50,599 nucleotides of DNA, from IMG/VR virus record IMGVR_UViG_3300010885_055821, positions 1-50,599 of that record; one strand, 5' to 3'. This DNA is from a virus. This document shows positions 41,395-49,070 of the stretch, one piece after another. Numbering within the stretch: the stretch's first letter is position 1; the number at the start of each line of letters is the position of its first letter. The notes below the pieces were generated by a model. It was not told where the DNA came from, did no database searches, and was given only the letters and a program-made list of their open reading frames with translations. A program made the position numbers and the translations under genes.

Positions 41395-41399
41395 ATTAT

Positions 41400-41963
41400 A
41401 TGCCAGACGTAAAGCAAACTATAAGCGACTTTTACAGGGTAGCGTTACAACGCGACTTTTCACGTGATTTCCAATTCAGGTTGTTATCTATCAACACTGG
41501 TGGTGCATCATCTGTTACATTTGATGAAAATGACCTTGTGTATCTTACAGCTGGTTCATTGCCTGCAAGATCAATACAAAACGTAGCAGTACCATATATG
41601 GGGTTAAATTTTAACTTACCCGGTGTTGCCACATATGATGGTTCTGAAAATTATGGGCTAACATTCTATTGCGATGCACAATCATTAATTAGACGCAAAT
41701 TTGAAGATTGGTCACGCGACACTTTTGATGACGCAACAAGTACCGGTAATTATTTTACACCAAGACAAACAGCAACAATTGATCTATTACAGTTAGATAC
41801 CCAACTTAATAGAGTAGCTCAATATCAATTAGTTGGTGTTTCTGTAAGAAGTGTCGGTGCTATTGAATATCCTATTTCATCTGGTACAGGTGCAATTGTT
41901 AATTTTCCGGCTACTATTTCATATCACTACTTTAGAAGATTAGCACCACCAAGAACGCAATAA
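41400..41963 (+). CDS. 19: Tail tube protein gp19, second paralogue
   Basis: 187 aa (T4: 163). ALQRDFSRDFQFRLLSINTGG, LTAGSLPARSIQNVAVPYMGLNFNLPG-type strands, SLIRRKFEDWSRDTFDD and the C-terminal barrel strand YHYFRR fit gp19. It has its own late element and follows the sheath terminator, as in T4, where 18 and 19 are adjacent. This is the more canonical of the two tube genes and probably the major tube subunit. Confidence 0.85.
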   Translation: MPDVKQTISDFYRVALQRDFSRDFQFRLLSINTGGASSVTFDENDLVYLTAGSLPARSIQNVAVPYMGLNFNLPGVATYDGSENYGLTFYCDAQSLIRRKFEDWSRDTFDDATSTGNYFTPRQTATIDLLQLDTQLNRVAQYQLVGVSVRSVGAIEYPISSGTGAIVNFPATISYHYFRRLAPPRTQ

Positions 41964-41969
41964 TTCAAG

Positions 41970-41977
41970 CTTAAATA
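41970..41977 (+). promoter_or_regulatory. Late-type element CTTAAATA, 7 nt before ATG
   Basis: TAAATA core with a 7-nt spacer, the same spacing as at 34843 and 36459. Confidence 0.45.
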
Positions 41978-41984
41978 ATCTTGG

Positions 41985-42902
41985 ATGAATAACCCATTAA
42001 CAGATGCAATCCAAGGTTTAAAAGATGCTGCAAAAGGTGTAGCTGCGGGGACTAATCCATTAATAGCCCCGCAGCTTTCTAATTTATTTGGATTCACAAT
42101 TCCTGGTATACCATTAATAAGTGCAAGAGATTTTTTTCTCTTTCAAATGGAATCATGGTTAACTACTATACCACTTAAAACTCAATGGTTAATTGTAATA
42201 CAAGGATACCCTGCTGCACTCAACACACAAACATTACAAGCTTTAGAACTTACCGGTGGTAATACACATAATTTCGATATTAATGCAGCGGTAAGAATTC
42301 TTAAATCGTACCCACTTAATAAAATTACTGGTTGTATATTTGCACAAGGTGTTGGTATACCTGAAAATGAAACAACCAATACAGCTTTTACTGAAAATCA
42401 GCTTAATAGAGGTTTCTTAAATGGTTTAATTAGTAATGGTAGAGGTAGTTATGATGGTGGGTTACAAATTAATTTTATGGAAACTAATACATCATTCGTT
42501 GACTTTGTAATTAGACCATGGGTAATTTTAGCGGATCATTACGGGTATGTTGCAAGACCTCCTCAAGAATCCAATAAAGATGTTAGTACTACAATAACTG
42601 TTTTACAGTATACTAGATCATACCAAAAATTATCAATGATACCGAGAAAAATTTGGACATTTTATAATTGTTACCCCACTTCAGTGGGATCTAGAGAATT
42701 AGCTTATGAAGGTGAAGCAATGGATACGTTTCCGGTAAGCTGGAAATATAGTAATTATGCTATCCAAAATACACTATATTTACCTCTTCCAGATATTATC
42801 ACAAAAATATCACAAATTGCAAAAAATCCAAGAGGTGTTATTCCTCGTATATCTCCGTTACAAGAACCTGGTAATCAAATATTACCTAGAATACCATTGT
42901 AA
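41985..42902 (+). CDS. Tail tube/baseplate junction protein (gp54- or gp48-like)
   Basis: 305 aa. An N-terminal helix and linker (about 1-40) precede a tube-like fold: WLTTIPLKTQWLIVIQGYP, INFMETNTSFVDFVIRPWVI, PRKIWTFYNCYPTSVGSREL and DTFPVSWKYSNYAIQN are typical of tube-fold proteins that cap the baseplate hub. In T4 gp48 and gp54 start tube growth on the baseplate. The position, after gp19 and before a baseplate-family protein, supports this. Which of the two it matches cannot be settled by eye. Confidence 0.5.
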   Translation: MNNPLTDAIQGLKDAAKGVAAGTNPLIAPQLSNLFGFTIPGIPLISARDFFLFQMESWLTTIPLKTQWLIVIQGYPAALNTQTLQALELTGGNTHNFDINAAVRILKSYPLNKITGCIFAQGVGIPENETTNTAFTENQLNRGFLNGLISNGRGSYDGGLQINFMETNTSFVDFVIRPWVILADHYGYVARPPQESNKDVSTTITVLQYTRSYQKLSMIPRKIWTFYNCYPTSVGSRELAYEGEAMDTFPVSWKYSNYAIQNTLYLPLPDIITKISQIAKNPRGVIPRISPLQEPGNQILPRIPL

Positions 42903-42923
42903 TATTGTATACATATAATGTAA

Positions 42924-43820
42924 ATGGCAACCCCTTTTAAAATTAAAATATACTTACCCTCATTACAGAGGTATATTTTTGTAAAACAGTTTACAAATAG
43001 CACGTATAAGGTGTTACTAAAACATATTGCAAATAAAAATGCTGAAACTTTTAATTCATATATTAATAATTTTATTGAAGAGCATAGTGACGTAGATATA
43101 AAAGCACTAAATATTATCGATAAATTTGTATTTCTATTGAATTTAAGATGTATATCAGTAGGAGATTCTCTTGTACATACTATCCAAAAAGATACCAGTA
43201 AGTATAATTTAAGATACAATATTTATGATGTAATTAAAAACGTTACTGATAATGGTGATATTAAAACAAACAAAACACTAAAACATAATCAATATTATAT
43301 TGAAATGTGTGTACCAAAAAATTTATTTATTGATATACAAGAACCAAATAATTTTATCAGCACTGTTGGTGTAAAGAATAAAATATTTAATTTATCAAAA
43401 CTAAGTGAATCAGAACAAGTTGAAGCAATTAATTTATTACCTGGAGATTTTTTATTTGAATTATATGATGAAATACAAAACATAACATCAACAATAAACA
43501 AAATTGAACTTATTAAATTTAAAGTAGATGTAGATAAAAATGAATTTAACACATTATACATGTATTTAGATAAAGATAACATGTTTAATATTTTAGGTGT
43601 TTTCTTTAATGAGTTATTAACAAATTTGTTTATTAAACAATTTATTTTATCTAAAGAATATAACATATCTTGTGAATATTTTGATTCATTACCACCTATT
43701 GAATCAGAAATTTTGTATAATTTTCATAAAGAAGTTGAACAAAGAACCACAGATGAAATGAAACAAAAATCTAATGGTCCAAATATACCAGGTGTGCCAG
43801 GCGGTGGTATGGTTGATTAA
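42924..43820 (+). CDS. T4-type baseplate protein (gp26-like)
   Basis: 298 aa. The N-terminal 70 residues (FKIKIYLPSLQRYIFVKQFTNSTYKVLLKHI, then DKFVFLLNLRCISVGDSL) look like the T4_baseplate family to which gp26, a hub assembly factor, belongs. T4 gp26 is shorter (208 aa). The middle contains acidic and hydrophobic helices, and the C-terminus is Gly/Pro-rich (GPNIPGVPGGGMVD). Helps build the hub by family inference. It follows the tube-junction gene directly. Confidence 0.62.
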   Translation: MATPFKIKIYLPSLQRYIFVKQFTNSTYKVLLKHIANKNAETFNSYINNFIEEHSDVDIKALNIIDKFVFLLNLRCISVGDSLVHTIQKDTSKYNLRYNIYDVIKNVTDNGDIKTNKTLKHNQYYIEMCVPKNLFIDIQEPNNFISTVGVKNKIFNLSKLSESEQVEAINLLPGDFLFELYDEIQNITSTINKIELIKFKVDVDKNEFNTLYMYLDKDNMFNILGVFFNELLTNLFIKQFILSKEYNISCEYFDSLPPIESEILYNFHKEVEQRTTDEMKQKSNGPNIPGVPGGGMVD

Positions 43821-43840
43821 AGTTAATAATGTTTTAAGTA
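43813..43840 (+). promoter_or_regulatory. Promoter candidate TTGATT-N16-TAAGTA, start codon at +1
   Basis: The -35 box overlaps the end of the upstream gene. The ATG at 43847 follows the -10 box by 6 nt. The -10 sequence and geometry match those at 21970-21997. Confidence 0.48.
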
Positions 43841-43846
43841 AATAGT

Positions 43847-44032
43847 ATGACGCCAAGCGAAATTCAAAAAATTAATCAACTTTACAAGGATCTTGATGAA
43901 AAGTCTGCTAGACTTGATATCTTGCAAAAGAATTGTCAGATTCTTGAAAATCATTTAAATACTCTTAATTTATCACTTGTGGCTAAGATAGACGATCTTG
44001 CTCAAAAGATTGATAAATTAAATAAGAAGTGA
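43847..44032 (+). CDS. Small coiled-coil protein
   Basis: 61 aa. Almost entirely one amphipathic helix with a heptad pattern of Leu and Ile (INQLYKDLDEKSARLDIL; LNTLNLSLVAKIDDLAQKI). Likely an oligomeric coiled coil. Not recognised. The stop overlaps the next start (TGATG). Confidence 0.65.
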   Translation: MTPSEIQKINQLYKDLDEKSARLDILQKNCQILENHLNTLNLSLVAKIDDLAQKIDKLNKK

Positions 44033-44253
44033 TGAAACCAAAATACATTATATCTTACAATAATAATACTGTTAAAGTGTTTAATGCGATGACCGGAACG
44101 GTTATTAGAACATTAAAAATTAATGGAGATATAGTGAATGGACCGGTACAATCTGATGATCAATTTACTATTATAGTACGCACTGGTGGTAAATTGCAAG
44201 GTAAAATTTATAAATTACCAAACTGCTTGTTAATTAGAAATTTTAATGCATAG
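44032..44253 (+). CDS. Small all-beta protein resembling a single propeller blade
   Basis: 73 aa. Repeated strands YIISYNNNTVKVFNAMTGTVIRTLKI and FTIIVRTGGKLQGKIYKL look like one to one-and-a-half blades of a WD40- or PQQ-like propeller. Small proteins of this kind occur in other marine T4-like phages as I recall; their role is unknown. A single blade would need to self-assemble. ATG at 44032 overlaps the upstream stop; GTG at 44029 is also possible. Confidence 0.65.
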   Translation: MKPKYIISYNNNTVKVFNAMTGTVIRTLKINGDIVNGPVQSDDQFTIIVRTGGKLQGKIYKLPNCLLIRNFNA

Positions 44254-44257
44254 TTGG

Positions 44258-44285
44258 TTGATTTTTATTAACCAACCATCACAAT
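44258..44285 (+). promoter_or_regulatory. Sigma70-like promoter TTGATT-N16-CACAAT, start codon at +1
   Basis: The ATG at 44292 follows the -10 box by 6 nt. The -10 box lies in the left arm of an 11-bp inverted repeat. Confidence 0.5.
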
Positions 44286-44316
44286 TGTAGTATGATAACA
44301 ATTAACAATTGTGATG
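44277..44316. repeat. 11-bp perfect inverted repeat around a start codon
   Basis: CATCACAATTG (44277-44287) and its complement (44306-44316), 18 nt apart. The predicted transcription start and ATG (44292) lie between the arms, a layout expected of a DNA operator as much as of an RNA hairpin. Confidence 0.65.
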
Positions 44317-44681
44317 TAAATATACCTATAGATGAGTCTCTTTATACTGATAAAGTAGAAGAAAAGTTATTTATAGGTTATCCTATAAAAAATCATTATG
44401 ATCATTCTAGATTCATAATACCTGAAAGATGTAAACCTCAAAGAATTAAGTATGATGGTTTATATTTGTATGGAATTTGGATTGAACACAATGATATTAG
44501 TAGTGAAGAAGTGATAACTCTAAAGTATTTAAGCAGCAAAATAATTGGTATACCTTTTAAAGATGGTGAAAAATATATAGATCCAATATATAAAAATTTT
44601 GACACTACAGTATATAAGGAATCACCGGTACCATTTTACCATAAATTAGCTCAGATGTATATTTGTATATTTTTACCTTGA
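44292..44681 (+). CDS. Hypothetical protein upstream of nrdA
   Basis: 129 aa, not recognised. Mixed alpha/beta with several aromatic strands (YDGLYLYGIWIEH) and a hydrophobic end (MYICIFLP). It follows its own sigma70-like promoter and sits between the beta-protein gene and nrdA. No motif suggests a function. Confidence 0.68.
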   Translation: MITINNCDVNIPIDESLYTDKVEEKLFIGYPIKNHYDHSRFIIPERCKPQRIKYDGLYLYGIWIEHNDISSEEVITLKYLSSKIIGIPFKDGEKYIDPIYKNFDTTVYKESPVPFYHKLAQMYICIFLP

Positions 44682-44699
44682 ATTAATTTAAAGATACCT

Positions 44700-44707
44700 T
44701 ATAAATA
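44700..44707 (+). promoter_or_regulatory. TATAAATA element, 11 nt before nrdA ATG
   Basis: A perfect late octamer; the predicted leader is 6 nt. Late transcription of a nucleotide-synthesis gene is unusual, so an early promoter upstream may serve nrdA as well. Confidence 0.55.
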
Positions 44708-44718
44708 ATACACGCTTT

Positions 44719-47196
44719 ATGAATGTAATCAAACGCGACGGTTCAAAAGAAACTTTTAATGAAGATAAAATATTAGCTGGTATAACCAGATGCTGTGAAA
44801 ATATTAAGCATGCTGATGTTATGCAGGTAATGTACAACGCAAAGATCAAATTATATGATGGTGTACCAACTACCGAGATTGACAAAGCTTTAATTAAATC
44901 AGCTAGAGCTCTTATCGAAGAAGAACCTAACTATACTTATGTAGCTGCTAGACTTCTTCTTACTACAATTTATAAAGAAGTTTTCGGTGAAAATACTGAT
45001 AGCGACCTTTTTGAGTTCCAGTATCGTAAATCTTTTATATCTAATCTCAAAAGTCTTATTGATGTTGGTATTGTAAGTAAAGATATTAAGAAGTTTAACC
45101 TTAAGAAGCTTTCTGAGTATATTCAAATTGATAGAGATAATAAATTTGAGTACCTCGGTTTGCAGACAGTTTACGATCGTTACCTTTATCATATTAATGG
45201 TCGTAAAGTTGAAACCCCTCAGGCATTTTGGATGCGTGTTGCTATGGGATTAGCAATTCGTGAAAATGCAGAAGATCGAGATGAGTGGGCTATGAAGTTT
45301 TACGATGTGTTAAGCACATTTAGTATTATGTCTTCTACACCTACTTTATTTAATAGTGGTGGTATTCATAATCAGTTGTCTTCTTGCTTCTTATCTACTT
45401 TTGAAGATAGTATAGATGGTATCTTTGATGGTTTACACCAAGAGTCTCTTAAGAGTAAATATGCTGGTGGTTTAGGTATGGACCTTACTACTTTCAGACC
45501 TCAGAATTGTTATATTAAAGGTACTAACGGTTATACCCAAGGTGCAGTTTATTTCTGGAAGCTGTATAATGATATGTTAGTTGCAGTTAACCAAGGTGGT
45601 AAACGTAAGGGTGCTGGTTGTGCTTATGTTGAATCCTGGCATGGTGATATTAATGACTTCCTTGAGCTTCGTAAGAATACTGGGGATGACCGTAAGCGTA
45701 CTCATGATATGAATACTGCTAACTGGATACCTGACTTGTTTATGAAGCAAGTTGAAGCCAATGGTCCTTGGTATCTGTTTTCTCCGGCTGAATGCCCTGA
45801 ATTACATGAGACGTTTGGTGAAGAGTTTGAAAAGGTATATTGGGCTTATGTAGAAAAGGGTAAGGCTGGTAAGTTAAACTTCTTTAAAGAGCTTGAAGCT
45901 AAAGAGCTTTGGAAAAAGATGCTTAGGATGATTTATGAGACTGGTCATCCGTGGATTACCTTTAAAGATCCTTCTAATATTCGTTATAGTAATCAACATG
46001 TAGGGGTTGTGCATTCAAGTAATCTTTGTACCGAAATTCTTCTTCATACTAAGCCTACCACATTTAAAGAAGATGGTACACGTAGGGTTAAGGAGTATGG
46101 TGAGACTGCAGTGTGTAATCTTGCAAGTATTAATCTAGCTGAGTTTGTTGATCCTGTAAATGGTATCAATTGGGAAAAGATGGAAAATGCTATACGTATT
46201 GGTATGAGAATGCTTGATAATGTTATAGATATTAACTTCTACCCTACTGAAGAAGCTAGGAAGAGCAATTTAGCGCATAGACCGGTTGGTTTAGGTTCTA
46301 TGGGATGGCACGATGTGTACCACTCATTAAATATGACAATTGATAGTCACGATGCAAGTAAACTTGCACAAGATATTTATGAGTTTATCTCTTTTAATGC
46401 TATTAAAGGTAGTTGTGAATTAGCAAAAGAACGTGGTTCATATAGTACCTATGAGGGATCCCTTTGGAGCAAAGGAATCTTACCTGTTGATACATATATC
46501 ACCCTTAATAAGATACGTAATAGTGTTACACTTAAACGCTCTGATCTTGAAGTTCTGGAAGATTGGAATGTGTTACGTGAGAATATAAAGACATATGGTA
46601 TGAGAAATAGCAATACAATGGCTATTGCTCCTACTGCTTCTATTAGTTCTATTACCGGTGCATGTCAAAGTATTGAACCGTACTTTAGTAACATTTTTGT
46701 GTATAGTACACTTTCTGGTGACTTTACGATGGTTAATAAATGGTTTGTTGAAGAAATGAGACAATATGAATTATGGAATGAACCTATGTTATCTCATTTA
46801 AAGAATAATAATGGCGATATTCAAAACTACCCGTTTAAAGTTACTGAAACCCTTACTGAAGAAATTATTAAACATATTAAGTCTAAATATAAAACTGCAT
46901 TCCAGATTGATCAATATAAGTTAATTGATAATGCAGCATGTAGACAAATATGGATTGATCAAGGTCAAAGTCTTAACTTATACAATGATAAAACATCACT
47001 TAAACATTTAAATGATATTTATATGTATGCATGGAAGAGTTGCTTAAAAACAACCTACTACTTACGTGGTAAAGGTGCCAGTGAAGTAGAAAAGAGTACT
47101 GTAACTAAATCTGAACAACCTGAAATTGATACACATGAAGAGGAACCACCAAAGATGTGTATTATTAGTGATCCTAGTTGTATGAGTTGCCAATAA
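44719..47196 (+). CDS. nrdA: Ribonucleotide reductase class I, large subunit
   Basis: 825 aa, complete. N-terminal ATP-cone (MNVIKRDGSKETFNEDKILAGI) for allosteric control, then the catalytic barrel with active-site elements LSSCFLSTFEDS, NLCTEILL, CNLASINLAEF and APTASIS, and the C-terminal redox pair C-x-x-C in DPSCMSC. It reduces ribonucleoside diphosphates with the radical-bearing NrdB subunit, feeding phage DNA synthesis. Length exceeds T4 NrdA (754 aa) by an intact ATP-cone and tail. No intein or split was seen. Confidence 0.95.
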   Translation: MNVIKRDGSKETFNEDKILAGITRCCENIKHADVMQVMYNAKIKLYDGVPTTEIDKALIKSARALIEEEPNYTYVAARLLLTTIYKEVFGENTDSDLFEFQYRKSFISNLKSLIDVGIVSKDIKKFNLKKLSEYIQIDRDNKFEYLGLQTVYDRYLYHINGRKVETPQAFWMRVAMGLAIRENAEDRDEWAMKFYDVLSTFSIMSSTPTLFNSGGIHNQLSSCFLSTFEDSIDGIFDGLHQESLKSKYAGGLGMDLTTFRPQNCYIKGTNGYTQGAVYFWKLYNDMLVAVNQGGKRKGAGCAYVESWHGDINDFLELRKNTGDDRKRTHDMNTANWIPDLFMKQVEANGPWYLFSPAECPELHETFGEEFEKVYWAYVEKGKAGKLNFFKELEAKELWKKMLRMIYETGHPWITFKDPSNIRYSNQHVGVVHSSNLCTEILLHTKPTTFKEDGTRRVKEYGETAVCNLASINLAEFVDPVNGINWEKMENAIRIGMRMLDNVIDINFYPTEEARKSNLAHRPVGLGSMGWHDVYHSLNMTIDSHDASKLAQDIYEFISFNAIKGSCELAKERGSYSTYEGSLWSKGILPVDTYITLNKIRNSVTLKRSDLEVLEDWNVLRENIKTYGMRNSNTMAIAPTASISSITGACQSIEPYFSNIFVYSTLSGDFTMVNKWFVEEMRQYELWNEPMLSHLKNNNGDIQNYPFKVTETLTEEIIKHIKSKYKTAFQIDQYKLIDNAACRQIWIDQGQSLNLYNDKTSLKHLNDIYMYAWKSCLKTTYYLRGKGASEVEKSTVTKSEQPEIDTHEEEPPKMCIISDPSCMSCQ

Positions 47197-47203
47197 TTAA
47201 CAA

Positions 47204-47228
47204 AGCGCCTTCGGGCGCTATTTTTTTC
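47204..47228 (+). terminator. Intrinsic terminator after nrdA
   Basis: AGCGCC-TTCG-GGCGCT with a classic C(UUCG)G tetraloop, followed by a seven-T run. The next gene's ATG begins at 47230. Confidence 0.92.
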
Positions 47229-47229
47229 T

Positions 47230-47466
47230 ATGATATATAAACACGAATTGGAGAATCTTAACGATGATGAGTTAGCATTACTCTGGCTAATAGCAACTGA
47301 TAAAGGTGCAAAAGAAATGTATTGGGAGCATGTTAATTGTATACGTAAAGAATATGTATTAAGATATGTCATGCAAAATAAAGGAAAATTTACTGAAAAA
47401 GGTGTTGTCACATCCAAAGAATTACTAAAAAAAATATTAAATATGGAGAACCCTATATCCGGGTAA
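47230..47466 (+). CDS. Small hypothetical protein between nrdA and nrdB
   Basis: 78 aa, not recognised. Starts 1-2 nt after the nrdA terminator, so it is probably read only by polymerase that passes the terminator. Helical throughout (LENLNDDELALLWLIATDKGAKEMY; FTEKGVVTSKELLKKIL). Confidence 0.62.
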   Translation: MIYKHELENLNDDELALLWLIATDKGAKEMYWEHVNCIRKEYVLRYVMQNKGKFTEKGVVTSKELLKKILNMENPISG

Positions 47467-47484
47467 GAGAGTTACATAAAATAC

Positions 47485-47512
47485 TTGTAATCAATATTTA
47501 TTATATTATACT
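47485..47512 (+). promoter_or_regulatory. Sigma70-like promoter for nrdB
   Basis: TTGTAA (47485-47490), 16-nt spacer, TATACT (47507-47512). The predicted leader is about 18 nt, so nrdB is not leaderless. Confidence 0.5.
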
Positions 47513-47536
47513 ATTAAGCATAAATTCTATTTACAT

Positions 47537-48532
47537 ATGAAGACTGGTGAAATTATTAGTGCAAACCAAACAGGAGTCAATCAAATATTACCACATGTTA
47601 ATAAGTGGGCATGGGATCTATATAAAACTGGTAAACGTAATAACTGGGATCCAGAAGAAATTGCTATGACTAGGGATAGTCAGAACTGGAATAGTGGTAT
47701 TCTTACTGAAGATGAGAAAAGAGTAGCTAAACGCACTCTTGGTTTCTTTGCTGGTAGTGAGAGCTTGGTTGGCAATAATTTAGTAACTCTTTATCAATAT
47801 GTGACTGATCCTGAATGTAGACAATATATGTCAAGACAGATATGGGAGGAGTGTTTGCATAATGATACTGTTGTTCATATATGTGATTCGTTATCGCTTA
47901 ATATAGCTGAAGTTTATGAAGCATATAAGACCATTCCTTCTATTAAAGCAAAGGATGACTTCTTAATGAGTGTAACCGACGGTATATTAAATAATGTAGA
48001 TGTAACTACTACTAAAGGTCTTCAACAAGTAGTAAGAGCAGCATTCCTGTATTGGATAGTATGTGAAGGTACATTTTTCTTTTCTGGATTTGCTATGTTA
48101 TTGGCGATGAAAGAAAAGATTCCGGGTATAGGAGAACAAATTGAATACACTCTTAGGGATGAAAGTAATCATATTAAGTTCGGTACTATGTTGATTAACA
48201 AAATTAAAGAACAAAATCCTGAAATATGGACTAAAGAGTTTGAAAATGAGCTAACTGAATACCTTAAAAAAGCAGTATTACTTGAGATTGCTTATGCGAA
48301 CGATGTTCTTCAAGGTGGTATACTTGGGTTAAATTCTACTATGTTTGTTCAATATATGGAGTATATTGGTAATAGAAGACTTGAAGGTATTGGTATGAAA
48401 TACCGTTTTAAGAGTGATACCAACCCATTTAAATTTCTCAGTGAAGTGCAAGATCTTATCAAAGCAAAGAATTTTTTTGAAACTCGTGTTATTGAATATC
48501 AGAGTTCTGGTGCACTGAGTGATGATTTTTAA
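47537..48532 (+). CDS. nrdB: Ribonucleotide reductase class I, small subunit lacking the radical Tyr
   Basis: 331 aa. The metal ligands are in place: Glu75 (GSESLVGNN), Glu105 and His108 (EECLH), Glu177 (CEGTF), Glu209 and His212 (RDESNH). The residue four after His108, which carries the tyrosyl radical in class Ia/Ib, is Val112. A Glu as first ligand and a non-Tyr at this site match class Ic proteins such as that of Chlamydia, which has Phe there and a Mn/Fe cofactor. LGFFAGSESLVGNNLV and the following AKDDF segment also recall that group. It likely stores its oxidising equivalent on the metal site. It pairs with the NrdA upstream. Confidence 0.92.
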   Translation: MKTGEIISANQTGVNQILPHVNKWAWDLYKTGKRNNWDPEEIAMTRDSQNWNSGILTEDEKRVAKRTLGFFAGSESLVGNNLVTLYQYVTDPECRQYMSRQIWEECLHNDTVVHICDSLSLNIAEVYEAYKTIPSIKAKDDFLMSVTDGILNNVDVTTTKGLQQVVRAAFLYWIVCEGTFFFSGFAMLLAMKEKIPGIGEQIEYTLRDESNHIKFGTMLINKIKEQNPEIWTKEFENELTEYLKKAVLLEIAYANDVLQGGILGLNSTMFVQYMEYIGNRRLEGIGMKYRFKSDTNPFKFLSEVQDLIKAKNFFETRVIEYQSSGALSDDF

Positions 48533-48533
48533 T

Positions 48534-49070
48534 ATGTACTTTTACACTGTACCGAAGTATGCAGTTATTAATATATTCAAAGACTATCCTAAAGATAGCT
48601 TTGAATATGATTATATTTTTAATGATTGTATACCGTATTTCGATAAACATAATTACTGGCAATCATTTTTACCGATTGGTATTTATAAAGATGTGGAGGA
48701 AACAAACAATGTAGAACTTGTCGGTATTTGTTTCTTCATTATTGATGAATATAAAAAGTTAAAATATATTGATATTAAACGAATTATGACTGTGGTAAAG
48801 TGTCGCGGTCTAGGTTATGGTGAAAAACTATATAATGCTATATGTAATCATGGTATATATAGTAATGCTAATTATATAAGAATGTTTTGTTCACCTGAAG
48901 CAAACGGGTTTTATAAAACATTAGGTTGTAAATTTCATGGTGAATGTGAAAATGGGTATTCATTTGTATTTGAACCAATAAAATACTTTAATAGAGATGC
49001 AGAAACTTTATTACTTGAAAAAGAATTTATTGAATATCAAATTAAGAAATATAACGGTAAGATGTATTAA
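48534..49070 (+). CDS. GNAT-family N-acetyltransferase
   Basis: 178 aa. IMTVVKCRGLGYGEKLYNAI (about residues 86-105) is the acetyl-CoA binding R-x-x-G-x-G region, and GFYKTLGCKFHGE near 120-132 is the typical C-terminal strand-turn. The substrate is unknown. ATG at 48534 directly follows the nrdB stop; overlapping GTG and ATG codons a few bases upstream are alternatives. The C-terminal helix (ETLLLEKEFIEYQIKKY) is extra to the core fold. Confidence 0.75.
   Translation: MYFYTVPKYAVINIFKDYPKDSFEYDYIFNDCIPYFDKHNYWQSFLPIGIYKDVEETNNVELVGICFFIIDEYKKLKYIDIKRIMTVVKCRGLGYGEKLYNAICNHGIYSNANYIRMFCSPEANGFYKTLGCKFHGECENGYSFVFEPIKYFNRDAETLLLEKEFIEYQIKKYNGKMY

Noticed and set aside
43295-43666. 123-codon minus-strand frame under the baseplate-type gene
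   Set aside because: Shadow frame; the plus-strand gene has family support.
44253-44276. Hairpin GTTGGTT/AACCAAC as a terminator
   Set aside because: The stem is short and AT-rich with no T tract after it, and it overlaps the -35 box of the next promoter.
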